A stretch of 64,000 nt of DNA, from the NCBI GenBank assembly GCA_010094025.1, contig ML991815.1, forward strand, positions 124,001 to 188,000, given 5' to 3'. The notes beneath the pieces are model-generated. The model was given only the letters and a program-made list of their open reading frames with translations. It did no database searches and was not told the origin of the DNA. The stretch's first letter is position 1; every line of letters starts with the position of its first letter. The stretch is from Viridothelium virens. Taxonomy: Eukaryota; Ascomycota; Dothideomycetes; Trypetheliales; Trypetheliaceae. The translations under genes and the position numbers were made by a program. Positions 36,591 to 46,950 of this stretch are shown here, piece after piece.

Positions 36591-37296
36591 TACCTGCAGA
36601 TACAGTATTCATTGGGAGGCTTTTGTGTAGCATTCACATCGGCGTTTTGCACGCATCTACATTAACATGAGCTACCAGACAATCTGGTCTCGGCTCTACT
36701 GACGCAGCATTTTCCTCCATGAGCAGTTATCTATAGAGTACCTCATATATACCACTAGAAGCATAGCGAATCAAATATTAGTTGTGATACAGTTGTATGC
36801 ATGTCATATCTCGAATGACGCCGTCACCATTAGGATGGAGGCTTTTCTGATCAAACGCTAATAAAGCTTCGAGAAACACGTCCGTTCTGCACCACCAGTT
36901 AGACCACCCGAGGAGCTCAAACCGTTTCTTTGGGTCGCTACGGGATACACCAAACGACCTGATGTAAAGAGGATCTATCTTTCAGACTCTTTGATAACTC
37001 GATCCTGCCAGTGGACTCCCTTAGCATTAGACTCTCACCCTTTATACTGCACGGTTTTCTCCATGCTACGGTCTATCGTCAGTATACTAATAGTGAGGAT
37101 TTGAGAACTACATTTCGCCGCGTATGCTTTTATTGTTGTAAGAGACCTTCAAAGTTAACGAGTACCCGTGTATGGAATGGTATCGTCAATCCTATATCAA
37201 CATCAAGTCATTTCCAAAAGAACGCCATCCAAGCCACTTCAACCAAAAAAAGCTCTACCAAAACCCCAACAAAAGCAGCATCCACGCTCCATCTCG
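36591..37296. other. Intergenic, 706 bp, between convergent genes
   Basis: 3' flanks of Vip1 and the kinesin. AT-rich until about 37150, then C-rich into island D. No gene recognised. Confidence 0.5.
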
Positions 37297-38170
37297 CTAC
37301 GGACTCTCCAACCCCATCTCCTCCAATCCCCACTTCTTCGCCTTCAACGCCCTGACCTTCTTCCCCTTCACCGGACTCCCCACCAACCTCTCCCGTTCCA
37401 ACCCCTCCACCCTCCCCCTCAACCGCTCATTCTCCGCTTCCAACTCTCGCATCCTCTCCTCCACCCTCGGCTCCGGATCCTCATACACCTGCACCCCTCC
37501 ATCCTCCCCCTCCCCCTCTCCGCCTACCTCCTCAATATCCATCCCCTCCTCAATCCCCCTTGTCAGAATCTCCAGCTTGGCGTCCCACCGCGCGTCGCTC
37601 CGCCCGCTCTCCTCCGCCCACGCCCCCATCCACCGCGCCCGCTCCGCCGCAACCCGGTGCTCCATCTCGTCCGCGCACTCCTCGCGCACGCTCGCCTCGA
37701 GCTCCGCGAGCTGCGCCGTTGCGGCCGTCCAGGAGTGCTCTGCGGCGCGGCGCCGTTGCGTCTCCTCTGCGAGCTGGACGTGCGCGATGTCGAGGTCGTC
37801 GGTGAGGCGCGCGATGGCTTGTTGTAGAGCTGCGAGTTCTTCGGCGTTAGATGATGATGACGAGGAGGAGGTGTTGGTGGTGGGGGAGTTGCGACCGCTG
37901 CGTTGGAGGGATAGTGGGGTGGTGCCCGAGAGGATGGTGCTGGTGACGGATGGGATGCGGGGCACTGTCACCTCGCGGGCGAGGGCGGAGTAGCGAAGGA
38001 TTTGGGAGGTGGCATTGAAATCGCCGATGGGGTCCGCGGTGACGATCATGATGGCTTTTTGGGGGGCGCGGTGGGAGGGGCGGCGGAGGTGGTGGGGGTG
38101 GTGGTTCGTGTTGGTGGAGATGGAGGGGAAGGAGTTAGAGAAGAGAAGTTCGGTGAGTTTGCATTGGCGG
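37220..38170. other. GC-skew switch island D
   Basis: C-rich then G-rich on the + strand, switching near 37700. My hand count gives 134 C and 15 G in 37321-37560, against 38 C and 113 G in 37801-38040. It covers the last exon of the minus-strand kinesin gene. Confidence 0.88.
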
Positions 38171-39738
38171 AAGGGGACGACGCTTTGCTGTGCTCAGGAG
38201 TCAGATATCTGGGTCGACTGATTAAGCTGTGAAAGAAGTGGTACCTTGTTGCCGTCCTGGTTGTCGCTCTGCAGTTGCATACACTGGCCAAGGTACATCA
38301 AGCTTTCATTTATTTTCCCAGCTTCGGCGAGTGTTGCGCCCGCAGTTCTGGCATTTCGTGCGCGCTCAGAGCCTTTCGATCTATTAGCTGATTCCATATC
38401 TTCCAGGAAACACCCGTCTAGTTACCTGCTAGATCAACGACCGTCAATGTGCTCCCACTCCACGGCCCTTTTGTTGCTTTGTCTCGCTTCTTTACCTCTA
38501 CGCAGAAAAAGCCATGACTTCGCGAGCTCACAGCATTGCTTCCTGTACCTGCAACCTTTCTTTCCATGAGTCCTGTCTCTAGAACCATGATTGCTTCCTC
38601 GAAGCTACCGCATATGACCTTCTTTAAGCCCGCAACAACTTTCCTGTCGGGGGATTGTTCTGTCGATTTGAAAAGTAAAGCCCTGCGCCTTTGTAGTCCA
38701 GCCTTCAGCTGTCCAGAACTGCCTCCTAGGAGATCAAATATCCGGTCATTGTAGACCTCATACATCGAGACGATGATCGCATACTCAGCTGATTTGTCGG
38801 AGCGCAACTGGACATTGGGGACGGTGGGGATCTGGGGTAATCCGGATGGACGAGGTATGTGCCGCTTTGGTAAGGTAATGTACGAGCTCGAATCCTTTAT
38901 TGTCGGAAAAACCTCCTTGTTAGCAAATGACGTTGTTTTCAAGGTCCATCCTAGTGCCGCTTCGGCGTTTGAGATGAAATCATATCGGCGGGATTCAGTA
39001 TTGGTCTTGGAAGGAGATTGATTGTCCTGTACAGAAAGTGCCGGATACAAATTACGTGAGGAGATATGGAAAGGTACATTGAATTTGTTTGGTGGAATTG
39101 GTTGTGTCGATTGTTTGCCTACCAGAAGGGGGGTGGTCGCTCGCGAGTGTCCACGCTCAGACTGTCCATCTCCGTAAATGCTGTCCAGAAAAGTGGATGC
39201 TGGAGTAACGAAGGCTTCAGATACATCTGCGGCATCGAGAGAAGCAAAAGTGGTGGGTTCATCCGAACGTTCAATCAAATGGTCGGCCACTGCATTGTAT
39301 AGCACATCAAGAGAGAGCTGTATTAAACCACGCTGACTTTTGGATCCAAGAATGGTATGAGTCTAATCTATTAGCACATTCCATCAGATCTCCAAGATTG
39401 CATACTTTTCCCGAGCCTGTGACGCCTAATGTTGCCACCAGTGCATCCCGTCCTTCTCTTCGCTCAGATCCCAAGACGCCTTCAATAAGTGGCAGCACTC
39501 CTGTTCCTTCGAAGACCTCTAGCTGAGTAGCTTCTTCCTCGAAAACTCTTGTGAAGGCGAATCTCTCGACAGCCCGTTTGCGGAAATCCGAGGCGGGAGG
39601 TTTGATGGTAATGTGGGTGGGATTGATGGGTTCGCCATGTTCAACTTCCAGAAATCGTTGTAATCCAGCGCCGGCGGGTAGTCGCAGTCGCAAATAGACT
39701 TCGAACAGAGAGCTCGCTGGTCTCGAAGGTTTCTCCAT
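37297..39738 (-). CDS. Kinesin motor protein, kinesin-6 (Klp9/KIF20-type) like
   Basis: Four exons, 39738-39406, 39362-38426, 38372-38245 and 38187-37297, give 762 aa. Spliced sequence restores the P-loop GVTGSGKTHTILGSKS across intron 1 and switch II VVDLAGSERA across intron 2; switch I is seen as NAVSSRSHGFFCVEV and the neck-proximal motif as VPFRQCKLTELLFSNSF. An insertion of roughly 130 residues precedes YEVYNDRIFDLL, a feature of kinesin-6 motors, which slide spindle microtubules in anaphase or act at cytokinesis; class is therefore probable, not certain. After the N-terminal motor comes a predicted coiled coil (ALQQAIARLTDDLDIAHVQLAEE and further). That C-terminal half lies in a skew island and is rich in Ala, Arg, Glu and Gly. 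Confidence 0.9.
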
Positions 39739-40026
39739 TTCGAGCTTCGAAAAATTTGATCGGAGGGTCCTGGTCAAAAACGATGCTGGGTGTTGTTTTC
39801 AAAGGTAAACAATCAGGGCGGGGCAACCGAGCCAATCGTGCAGCGCTCGCACCCTCGAAAAACGCTCCGCACCGTGCGCACCTTCCCACGCGCCTGATCA
39901 TCGCATTTCCCATGATCTAGTAATCTCATTGGAGAAATCGACGGTTTGAAAGAGCATTGGCTCGGTCAACGAGGATTGTTCGATCGCGCACATAAAAAAG
40001 AAAAAAAGCAATTTGCCCAAAATCTT

Positions 40027-42274
40027 CTACTCTGGCGCGATTTCATCAAAACATTGGCAATCACCGGCGTCTCCTCCGCGTCTGCTCCCACTCAGAAGAG
40101 TAGGACATTTCCATGCGATGTCCATGTCGGAGCACTGGAGCAATGTGGACCATAGACGCTCCATGGTGTAGCCGAAATAAGGAGCATTCATTGAGTCCGG
40201 CCTTCCTTGAAGATACTTTTGTTGATGTGCCCAACTCTCGGGATCCACCAGGGCTTGACGCAATTCCTCGTATACTTTTCTTTCAACGCCGCGAATGCGC
40301 TGGGCCGAAGCAATGAACTGCCCTTTGTAAGATAGAAGCATTGGACCACAACTCAATTTATTGGCATCTTTGTAGACATCAAGAAGCACACCAGATGTGT
40401 CAGACCATCCCCAGCGGTCTCCGCAATTTCGGCAATCACACACATTCCCACTGAATCCAAGACTTAGCATTCCAGTATTGAACTTGAAATAATCTCGGAC
40501 ACGTGGATAGAACTCTCGGGGATTGTGGATGTCGGCTTGCATGAATAGAGTGTGCTCCGCAAGATTGTCCCAGTGGCGAAGAACATGGTGAAGATAAGTT
40601 TCAGATTCTCGACCTTCATTTGGAAGCTTGATAACCTCAAAAGCACCCAAGGCTTGCTGCAATTGTGAGGCCTCGGCATCTTCATCCTTTGTGTATACGA
40701 TGACTCTTGGAGATGTTTTCGCGATGACATCAATCTGAGTGATCCTAGAGATGACGGAGGAAACAGAAGTCTTGGATTCCCGGTACATACTGATGACAAT
40801 ATCAAGCTGCGATGACGGCTGGTAGTCGAGATCTAATGATGGCCGTGGCATCTCCAACCTTCTCCCTGAAGTAGGTAAGAAGTTTGCTTGCATGTAGGTT
40901 GCCCAACTGCTTAATCCCACGACCAGCAATACGATGGTGATGGAACGAGTGAGCGTGCTGGCCTGGAGGTCTCGCTTGGGAATTCGATGATTTAATACAT
41001 CTCCATTCGTTCTCTCGAGTGGACCCGGCCGTCCTCTGGCAGAATCATGATTTGGCAGGCTGTAGTACTCCACGTTCACCTGCTCACCACGGGCAATACT
41101 CTCATTACTACTTGCCGTAGGGCCATACAAAGACCTCCCCACAATCATGCGAAGGATCCAGTTATCTGCAAGTCCGCAAATTCCAATAATGTATACCACA
41201 GCTTGCAGCCAAGTAGTGTATCCGCGCTGACATGCAAAGTTTGAGAGCCACGCAGCTATGCCGGACCTTGCGCAGTCCAGGGCAAGACGCAGGAATGAAG
41301 GAAATCCAGAGAACGAGGCGTTCGATGAATCATTCAGATCCTCCAGAGACGTTTCAACTGAACCACCTAATATGAGAGAGATGGCCCCGGTGGCAATGGC
41401 GAAAGCAAATACTGGGTAGAATTGCGAAGAGGCTGAGGTTTGGGGTATATGTGAGAACTCAAAAGCGTATGAGCAAGTGGCTAAGACAGGCGCATTTAGT
41501 ATCATAGCCAATACGACAATATTCCTTCCAGAAGAATAGCAATTGTTTTGGCTCGCAGTCCCTGTCGTTTCGTTTCCATAACCACGGGAAGCCTTTGCGA
41601 TTCGGGAGAAGACAAGCGCTAGGACTCCAAAAATCAGTCCGTTGACCGTAAGCCGGTAATCATCGTAAAGCACAAGGCCAACAGTAAGCATGGAAAACAA
41701 TGTATAGACGGCAATATCCTTTGGGATACCTCTGTTGTGGATCAAGAAAGCGAAGAAGGTTTCAAGAGGCACTAGCAAAGGCTGCAGCGTGTTAGTAGCC
41801 TCGATTAAAAATGTATTGGAGGGAACCCACAGCAAGCATTAGTAGAGTGACGATATTCGGAAAGTGCAGGATAGCCTGCGAGTAAAGAATGAGGGACAGG
41901 CTCAGAAGTACAGCAGCAGGGACTAATGGAATGCTTTTGGAATGGAATAGAGAATCAATGATCTCAGTGCGTGCCAGTAAGGGTCGAAGACGAGAAGGGA
42001 AGGCAGTGAAGACCCATTGCGGTGCAACATGTGGGAAGATTATCATGAGTAATGCTGCGATTTCCTGTAAAGCCAGGAGACGGAATGGAAAATGAAAGTT
42101 TTGTTGCTCAAAGAGGTTTTTGCTTGATACCACAGCCATCGCAGCCATCGGTGGCCAAAGGAACGTCTTGGTCCAAGAGGGTCGAGTCCGTATCGGTGAA
42201 GACAGGTTGTCGGTGAGCTGCAAAGACGACGGGCTTTGGGTTCCATCCTGATCCTCGGATACGTGCGTCGCCAT
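40027..42274 (-). CDS. Multi-pass membrane protein: transporter-like N-terminus fused to DUF3431 domain
   Basis: Exons 42274-41831 and 41781-40027 (intron GTGGGT..CAG with a perfect GCTACTAAC branch site, phase 0) give 732 aa. Residues about 25-310 hold around nine to ten hydrophobic segments, arranged like a drug/metabolite or nucleotide-sugar transporter (VLYDDYRLTVNGLIFGVLALVFSRIAKAS is typical). After a linker and one more membrane helix (about 385-405), residues about 435-700 form a DUF3431 domain with DIVISMYRE at its start, LFMQADIHNP, and the Cys pair CDCRNCGDRWGW. DUF3431 proteins look glycosyltransferase-like. Exon 2 runs unbroken through both parts, so the fusion is not a gene-model artefact. 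Likely in the Golgi or ER; the reaction is unknown. Confidence 0.83.
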
Positions 42275-42735
42275 TTTCAAGGCTAATAAGGTATGTATCT
42301 AGCACATAGCAGAAAAGCTCCCCAAAAAAACTATATTCTAAAAAGCGCAAAAGGCGTAAAGTTCATCGTGGCTCTCAACTGTTGACCTCTGACGTACATC
42401 ACATATTTGTCTCAAATGTCATAGACGCGCTCTGTGTGTGATACAAAATCATAAGGCGAATATTCAGGCTTGTCTTTCGCTTAGAAAAAAGAGATGTGTT
42501 GTGATGGAAGATGGACTCGAGACTAGGACTCGAAGGACTCGAAGGGCTCGAAGGACTCTTATGTAAGCGACCATCTAGTCATTGATGCTCCCAAAGCGGA
42601 AGTCGTTCCCTTTGACGCGTTGTTTGATGACCCCGACGAAAAGAGCTGAAGCCCATGTCGTCCATCTCGTTACCTTCACGGCGCTCTCATTAGCATTAGT
42701 TTTCTATTGCTAGACCTGTTGTCTAAATACCTGCG
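42275..42735. promoter_or_regulatory. Divergent promoter region, 461 bp, with minisatellite
   Basis: Between the DUF3431 gene and the F-box gene. Contains a short 9-bp tandem repeat (listed separately). No other site assigned. Confidence 0.5.
42512..42560 (+). repeat. 9-bp tandem repeat, AGGACTCGA
   Basis: Units at 42525-42533, 42534-42542, 42543-42551 and 42552-42560 (last degraded), plus a related ggactcga just before. The repeat sits in the divergent promoter. Confidence 0.8.
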
Positions 42736-44706
42736 ATGGTGTTGCAATTACCTGTCGATATCCTGCACCTCATTTGCAATGAATTATCCAATCAGATCGA
42801 TTTTGACACGCTCTATAATTGCGCGCAAACCAATAAGCAGCTAGCTATACCAGCGCTCACAAGCCTTTATAGGTAAGCAACGGCACGAGCTAATCCTTGA
42901 AAGAAAGAATTTCTTCTGACATGCTCGAAAAGCATTGCTCACCATTCCAATTTCTCGGACGCGGCAAGCAACGCATTTATTCCACATCAGGAAACTCTAC
43001 TTCAAAAATGGGCAATATTATGGCGAAGTATTATTCTCTCCAGCTTAGATAGAACATACTTCATCTACTGCCGATATCTGCGAGAACTGGATCTCAACGA
43101 CCTGGGACAATTATTTGAAGCTGATAAGTTCAGAACCAAGATTGAGAAGTATGCTCTCCCAAAGGCATTCTGTCGATCGTCAACTTAGAGAAATCCAGGA
43201 AATTTTTTGAAGGAGAGCTTTCGAAACTGCGCATTCTCTCGAATACTGCGCGTCCGAATACCGAGCGTCTTGATATCAATGCCGTCACAAATCGAGTCGG
43301 AGACGGTATGCTAAACTATCAGCGTAGTGACTACGGCTGATAGCAAGTAGTGGTGACAGAAAAGGCTCCCCTTCTGGAAGCTATTTCTAGCAACAGTGGT
43401 TTAGGTAGGTAGGAACTCTACTTCATAGGCTCTTTTCTAATAGTGCCAGACTCGTCGAGTGCCCTCAGGAAATGGATTCCCATGCTCAGCAAGTTGCAGG
43501 AGCTCAAGCTATTCAATGGCAAGACGTTAGCTGACCCTGCCATCCCGGAATTGATAACCGCGCATTGCCCTTTCTTTCGCCGACTCTGGATCTTCCTTTG
43601 GTATGCGTTCTAGCACTCTGAAACCAACGAGTGATCCTGACAATACCGTAGGGTTACTCCTGAATCCGACCACCAACTCGCCACCTTCATCCAAGGCATT
43701 CCCACTCCGACCCTCCATTCCCTCCAAATCTTCAGCGCCAACGGCATCGGCGCCGAATCCTTTCTCGGCTTAAACCACCACGCTCCAACCCTCAAACTCC
43801 TCCGCCTCTCCGCCAAGCCAGCACACCTCGCCCTCCTCTCCTCCTGCACACAAATCGAAACGCTCATCCTCGAAGACCCCACCGGCACCTCCGACCTCGA
43901 GCACGACGACCCCTCCGCCTTCGCCACCATCGCCAGCTGGCTGCAATCCTGCCACTACCTGCGCGTCCTCGAATTCAACAAGTTCCCCCCGGCCGCCGCT
44001 CTCATCACGCCCGCGCTTCTCTCACCAGCCCCCGATAACAGCAACAATAGCGACGATACCCGCGCGCTGCCCCACCTCCACAGGCTGCAAGTCGAAGGCT
44101 ACGCAATGCGCCATGCGTCCGCGCGCGCCTTCCACGAAGCGCTCGCGCACCAGCGGGGGCTGCGGACGCTGGTGCTGAAGGGCGACGCGGAAGGCAGCGG
44201 GCGCGCCGATTGCGACGCGCTGTGCGAGGCGGTGGGGGCGATCGGGGGTCTGCGCGACCTGAAGCTGCGGGGGGTGTCGGAGTTCTTCGCGAACGAGCAC
44301 GTCAGCTATTTGGCGGGGAACCTGCCGGAGCTGGAGCACCTGTATGTCGAGGGGTGGGCGATTGGCGACGGGGTGTGGGGCGCGCTCGGCGGGCTGCGCA
44401 AGCTGCAGTGGATTTCGTTTATGGGGCTGACGCAGTTTACGAGGGAGGGGTTGATGGGGTTTGTGAGGAGGTTGAGGCGGCCCGGGAATGAGGGGATTGT
44501 GGTCATGGTGGATAATGCGGATTTGGAGGGGCGGTTGTCGGAGGAGGAGCAGGCGGAGGTGAGGGAGGCGATTTTGGAGAGGGTGGATGGGAGGTTTGAG
44601 TATACGCTGTATAGAGGTAGGTTGACGAGGAATGCGAACTTCTTACAGGACCAAGCTGATTTTCGTAGATCCCGACTTATCGGAGTTCGAGGGTGAATCG
44701 GATTGA
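42736..44706 (+). CDS. F-box / leucine-rich-repeat-like protein
   Basis: Seven exons (42736-42872, 42933-43148, 43199-43305, 43351-43404, 43444-43600, 43652-44616, 44669-44706), each junction frame-consistent, give 557 aa. It starts MVLQLPVDILHLICNEL, an F-box-like helix pair, then WAILWRSIILSSLDRTYFIYCRYLRELDLNDL, a segment typical of a large ascomycete F-box family. LRR-like strands (LHSLQIFSANGIG, HLHRLQVEGYAM, LRDLKLRGVSEFF) follow. The last exon replaces a read-through end with DPDLSEFEGESD. Presumably a substrate adaptor of an SCF ubiquitin ligase; target unknown. Exon 4 is only 54 nt. Most of exon 6 lies in skew island E, which explains its switch from C- to G-ending codons. Confidence 0.78.
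43660..44610. other. GC-skew switch island E
   Basis: C-rich then G-rich on the + strand, switching near 44150. My hand count gives 116 C and 32 G in 43681-43920, against 30 C and 120 G in 44341-44580. It covers exon 6 of the plus-strand F-box gene. Confidence 0.85.
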
Positions 44707-44914
44707 ATCAAGTGACTGCTTGGCCGTTGTGTTTGAATACCTAAGTAGTTATACAAAAAGCTAAAGACTCTAATGATCGTATGTACATGTACACGTAATT
44801 CTCCCTTGAAATCTGGGTTTCATAGGAAGTATCCTTACATGGTGGGTGGTGGGACTCGAACCCTACTCCTGAATCGACTTATCCTCGATTGCTTTCCTGC
44901 GCATATGCAGATGC

Positions 44915-46950
44915 TCATTTCGCACCCTCCGATTCGTCTATGGGTTGGCTTTGTTCCACGGGAACCACTCTGGATGATTTCTGTCGATCTAAGAAAGCTT
45001 GCAACCGCCCTCTTCGCTCTTCAAACTGAGACCTTGCAGTATGCGTTAAACGGTCGTCTCTCAGCATAGCGAAATATACTCGAAGAACATTTCCCAAAAA
45101 TGCCATAGCTTCCCCCATTGCTTTAGGGTTGATCTTACCAGCATAGGAAATCTTGCTCTTCACCTCAGTAACGGCTTTTTGAACGCGCTCAGCCGCATAC
45201 AACATATGCTCTTGGTCGCCTGTGCTTAGCGCAAGGTCGAGGTAAAGAGAAACTGTCTTGGGGTCAGATCCACTAAGCTTCTTCTCCATAAGGTCAAGGA
45301 CATAATTCGCATGCGTCATGACATGACGGTTTTTATTGTCTCGGGCACAACAGCTCATGGCAATGCGGAACGTCTTTCCCGCCGGTGCAGTGGCAGCACC
45401 TGCCCCATCGAGGTGCGTGCGAAGGAGCGCCACAACTTGTCCGCTGGAGCGATATTGGCGGAGACAGCGGAGATACATGTTGACATTGTCCAGGTCGGGA
45501 ACGATTTCGAATTTCTGGGTGAACAATTCCCAATACTGATCGCCCAGCTTTTTTGCATACATCTTTTGGCACGCTTCGACGACCACAGACAGCGTATTAT
45601 TGTCTGGCTGCGCAAAGGTAGGGGATGAAGACCGGGCAACAGCATCGGCACTCCCTAAGCTACTAATGCTATCGAATTCACTCCTTGGTCGAAGTTCCGA
45701 GTCGTCATCTTTTGCCGGTGTATTTGGCAGACGCACGTCAGTTGTCAGACCCGCTGCGACATGCGGCGCTCTCAGCCGCGGTGCAATGTGCGAGTCCTCA
45801 CGCTCTTTTGAGCCAAAGGGTGCGATCAGGCGAGGAATATCCATGGTTTGCTCGATCAGAGTCAAGACATCATCCCAATCTCTTGCGCGGACCCCGCTAA
45901 GCAGTAGCCTACCCATCGCACAGACAAGATCTGCATCGACAAAAAGCTTACCTTTCCTCCAATGGTTCACTATAGATCCCCAGATTTGACGACCTTGGCT
46001 AACAGCATCTTCACGCCTTGCCGCATACTCCTCTTCTGTCATTCCAGCAAGACGCTCGTCAAATCTTTGCATTCCCAAGGCATTCAAGATCGTGGTGAAC
46101 GTTAGCTTGTCAGGTGCACCCGATCCCTCTTCTGGCATTTTCTCGATCACACCCCAGAGTGCGTCCGTATTCCTAGTACGAACGCAGACCTTGAGCACGG
46201 CGTTGCTGTGGATTATCGTTGGCCGCACTCGTGCCCCTGTAGCAGACATGGAGTAGTAAATTGACAAGGCATTTCCCAGACTATTAGGTAGTTCACAATT
46301 CTTCGCGAAGCCTCGGAGCAGAAGGAGGTAGGTGTAGGAGTCCGGAAATTGTGCGCGCTTCTTCATCTGGGATCCTTTATGAGTATCAACTCAACTATGA
46401 TCACACCTACTTGACTTACTTCATTGTATGCTTTCATAGCCGCATTTGCCTTTCCCCTGCTCATCATCCAATCTATGATGTGATTCCAACTCACAACGCA
46501 CTGCATATTTTTACTGCTGGCCATCCTTGCCAGTACCATTGCTTTTTCCACATTATCCTGATGAAGCAGATCCCAGACGCGGTCCGACAATTTCAGCGGG
46601 TCCTTCAAGTACGCCAGCTCTAAGCGGAGCTGCTCTTGATCCGCTTGAGACAGTGTGGCAGGTGCATCATGTTTAGATTCATGTGCCCGATGCTTATAGG
46701 CAAGAATTTTGGCGTTCTCAGCCTTCTGCGGATACCGCCGTTCCTTCGCCGCTCTCCTGGCCTCTTCAGACGATGTTAGAAAGCCTAGTTTGCGTGAACG
46801 CTCAACTGCCGTCGAGTAAGGTCGAGATCGACTTTGGTTGACCCATCGTAGGGTATATGGCGAAACTTGTCGTGATGACGCAGGAAAGAGGTGGGGGCGA
46901 CCGACAACTGCTCGAAAGCATCGTTCAATGCAGGCTGGACAGTCGAGCAT
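44915..46950 (-). CDS. Mitochondrial pentatricopeptide-repeat (PPR) protein
   Basis: Exons 46950-46420 and 46366-44915, joined by a 53-bp intron (GTAAGT..CAG, phase 0), give 660 aa. The N-terminus is rich in Arg/Ser without acidic residues for most of its length, consistent with a mitochondrial presequence. PPR-type helical pairs appear from about residue 145 (VSWNHIIDWMMSRGKANAAMKAYNEMKK, DSYTYLLLLRGFAKN, PTIIHSNAVLKVC, DKLTFTTILNALG). Such proteins bind organellar transcripts. The specific target is not visible. The start was taken at the first ATG (46950); the frame stays open further upstream without one. Confidence 0.85.

Noticed and set aside
44838-44870. tRNA-like B box on the minus strand (GGTTCGAGTCC followed by CCACC)
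   Set aside because: The T stem pairs for only three base pairs, and no matching 5' acceptor strand or D arm is found upstream. At most a decayed tRNA relic.
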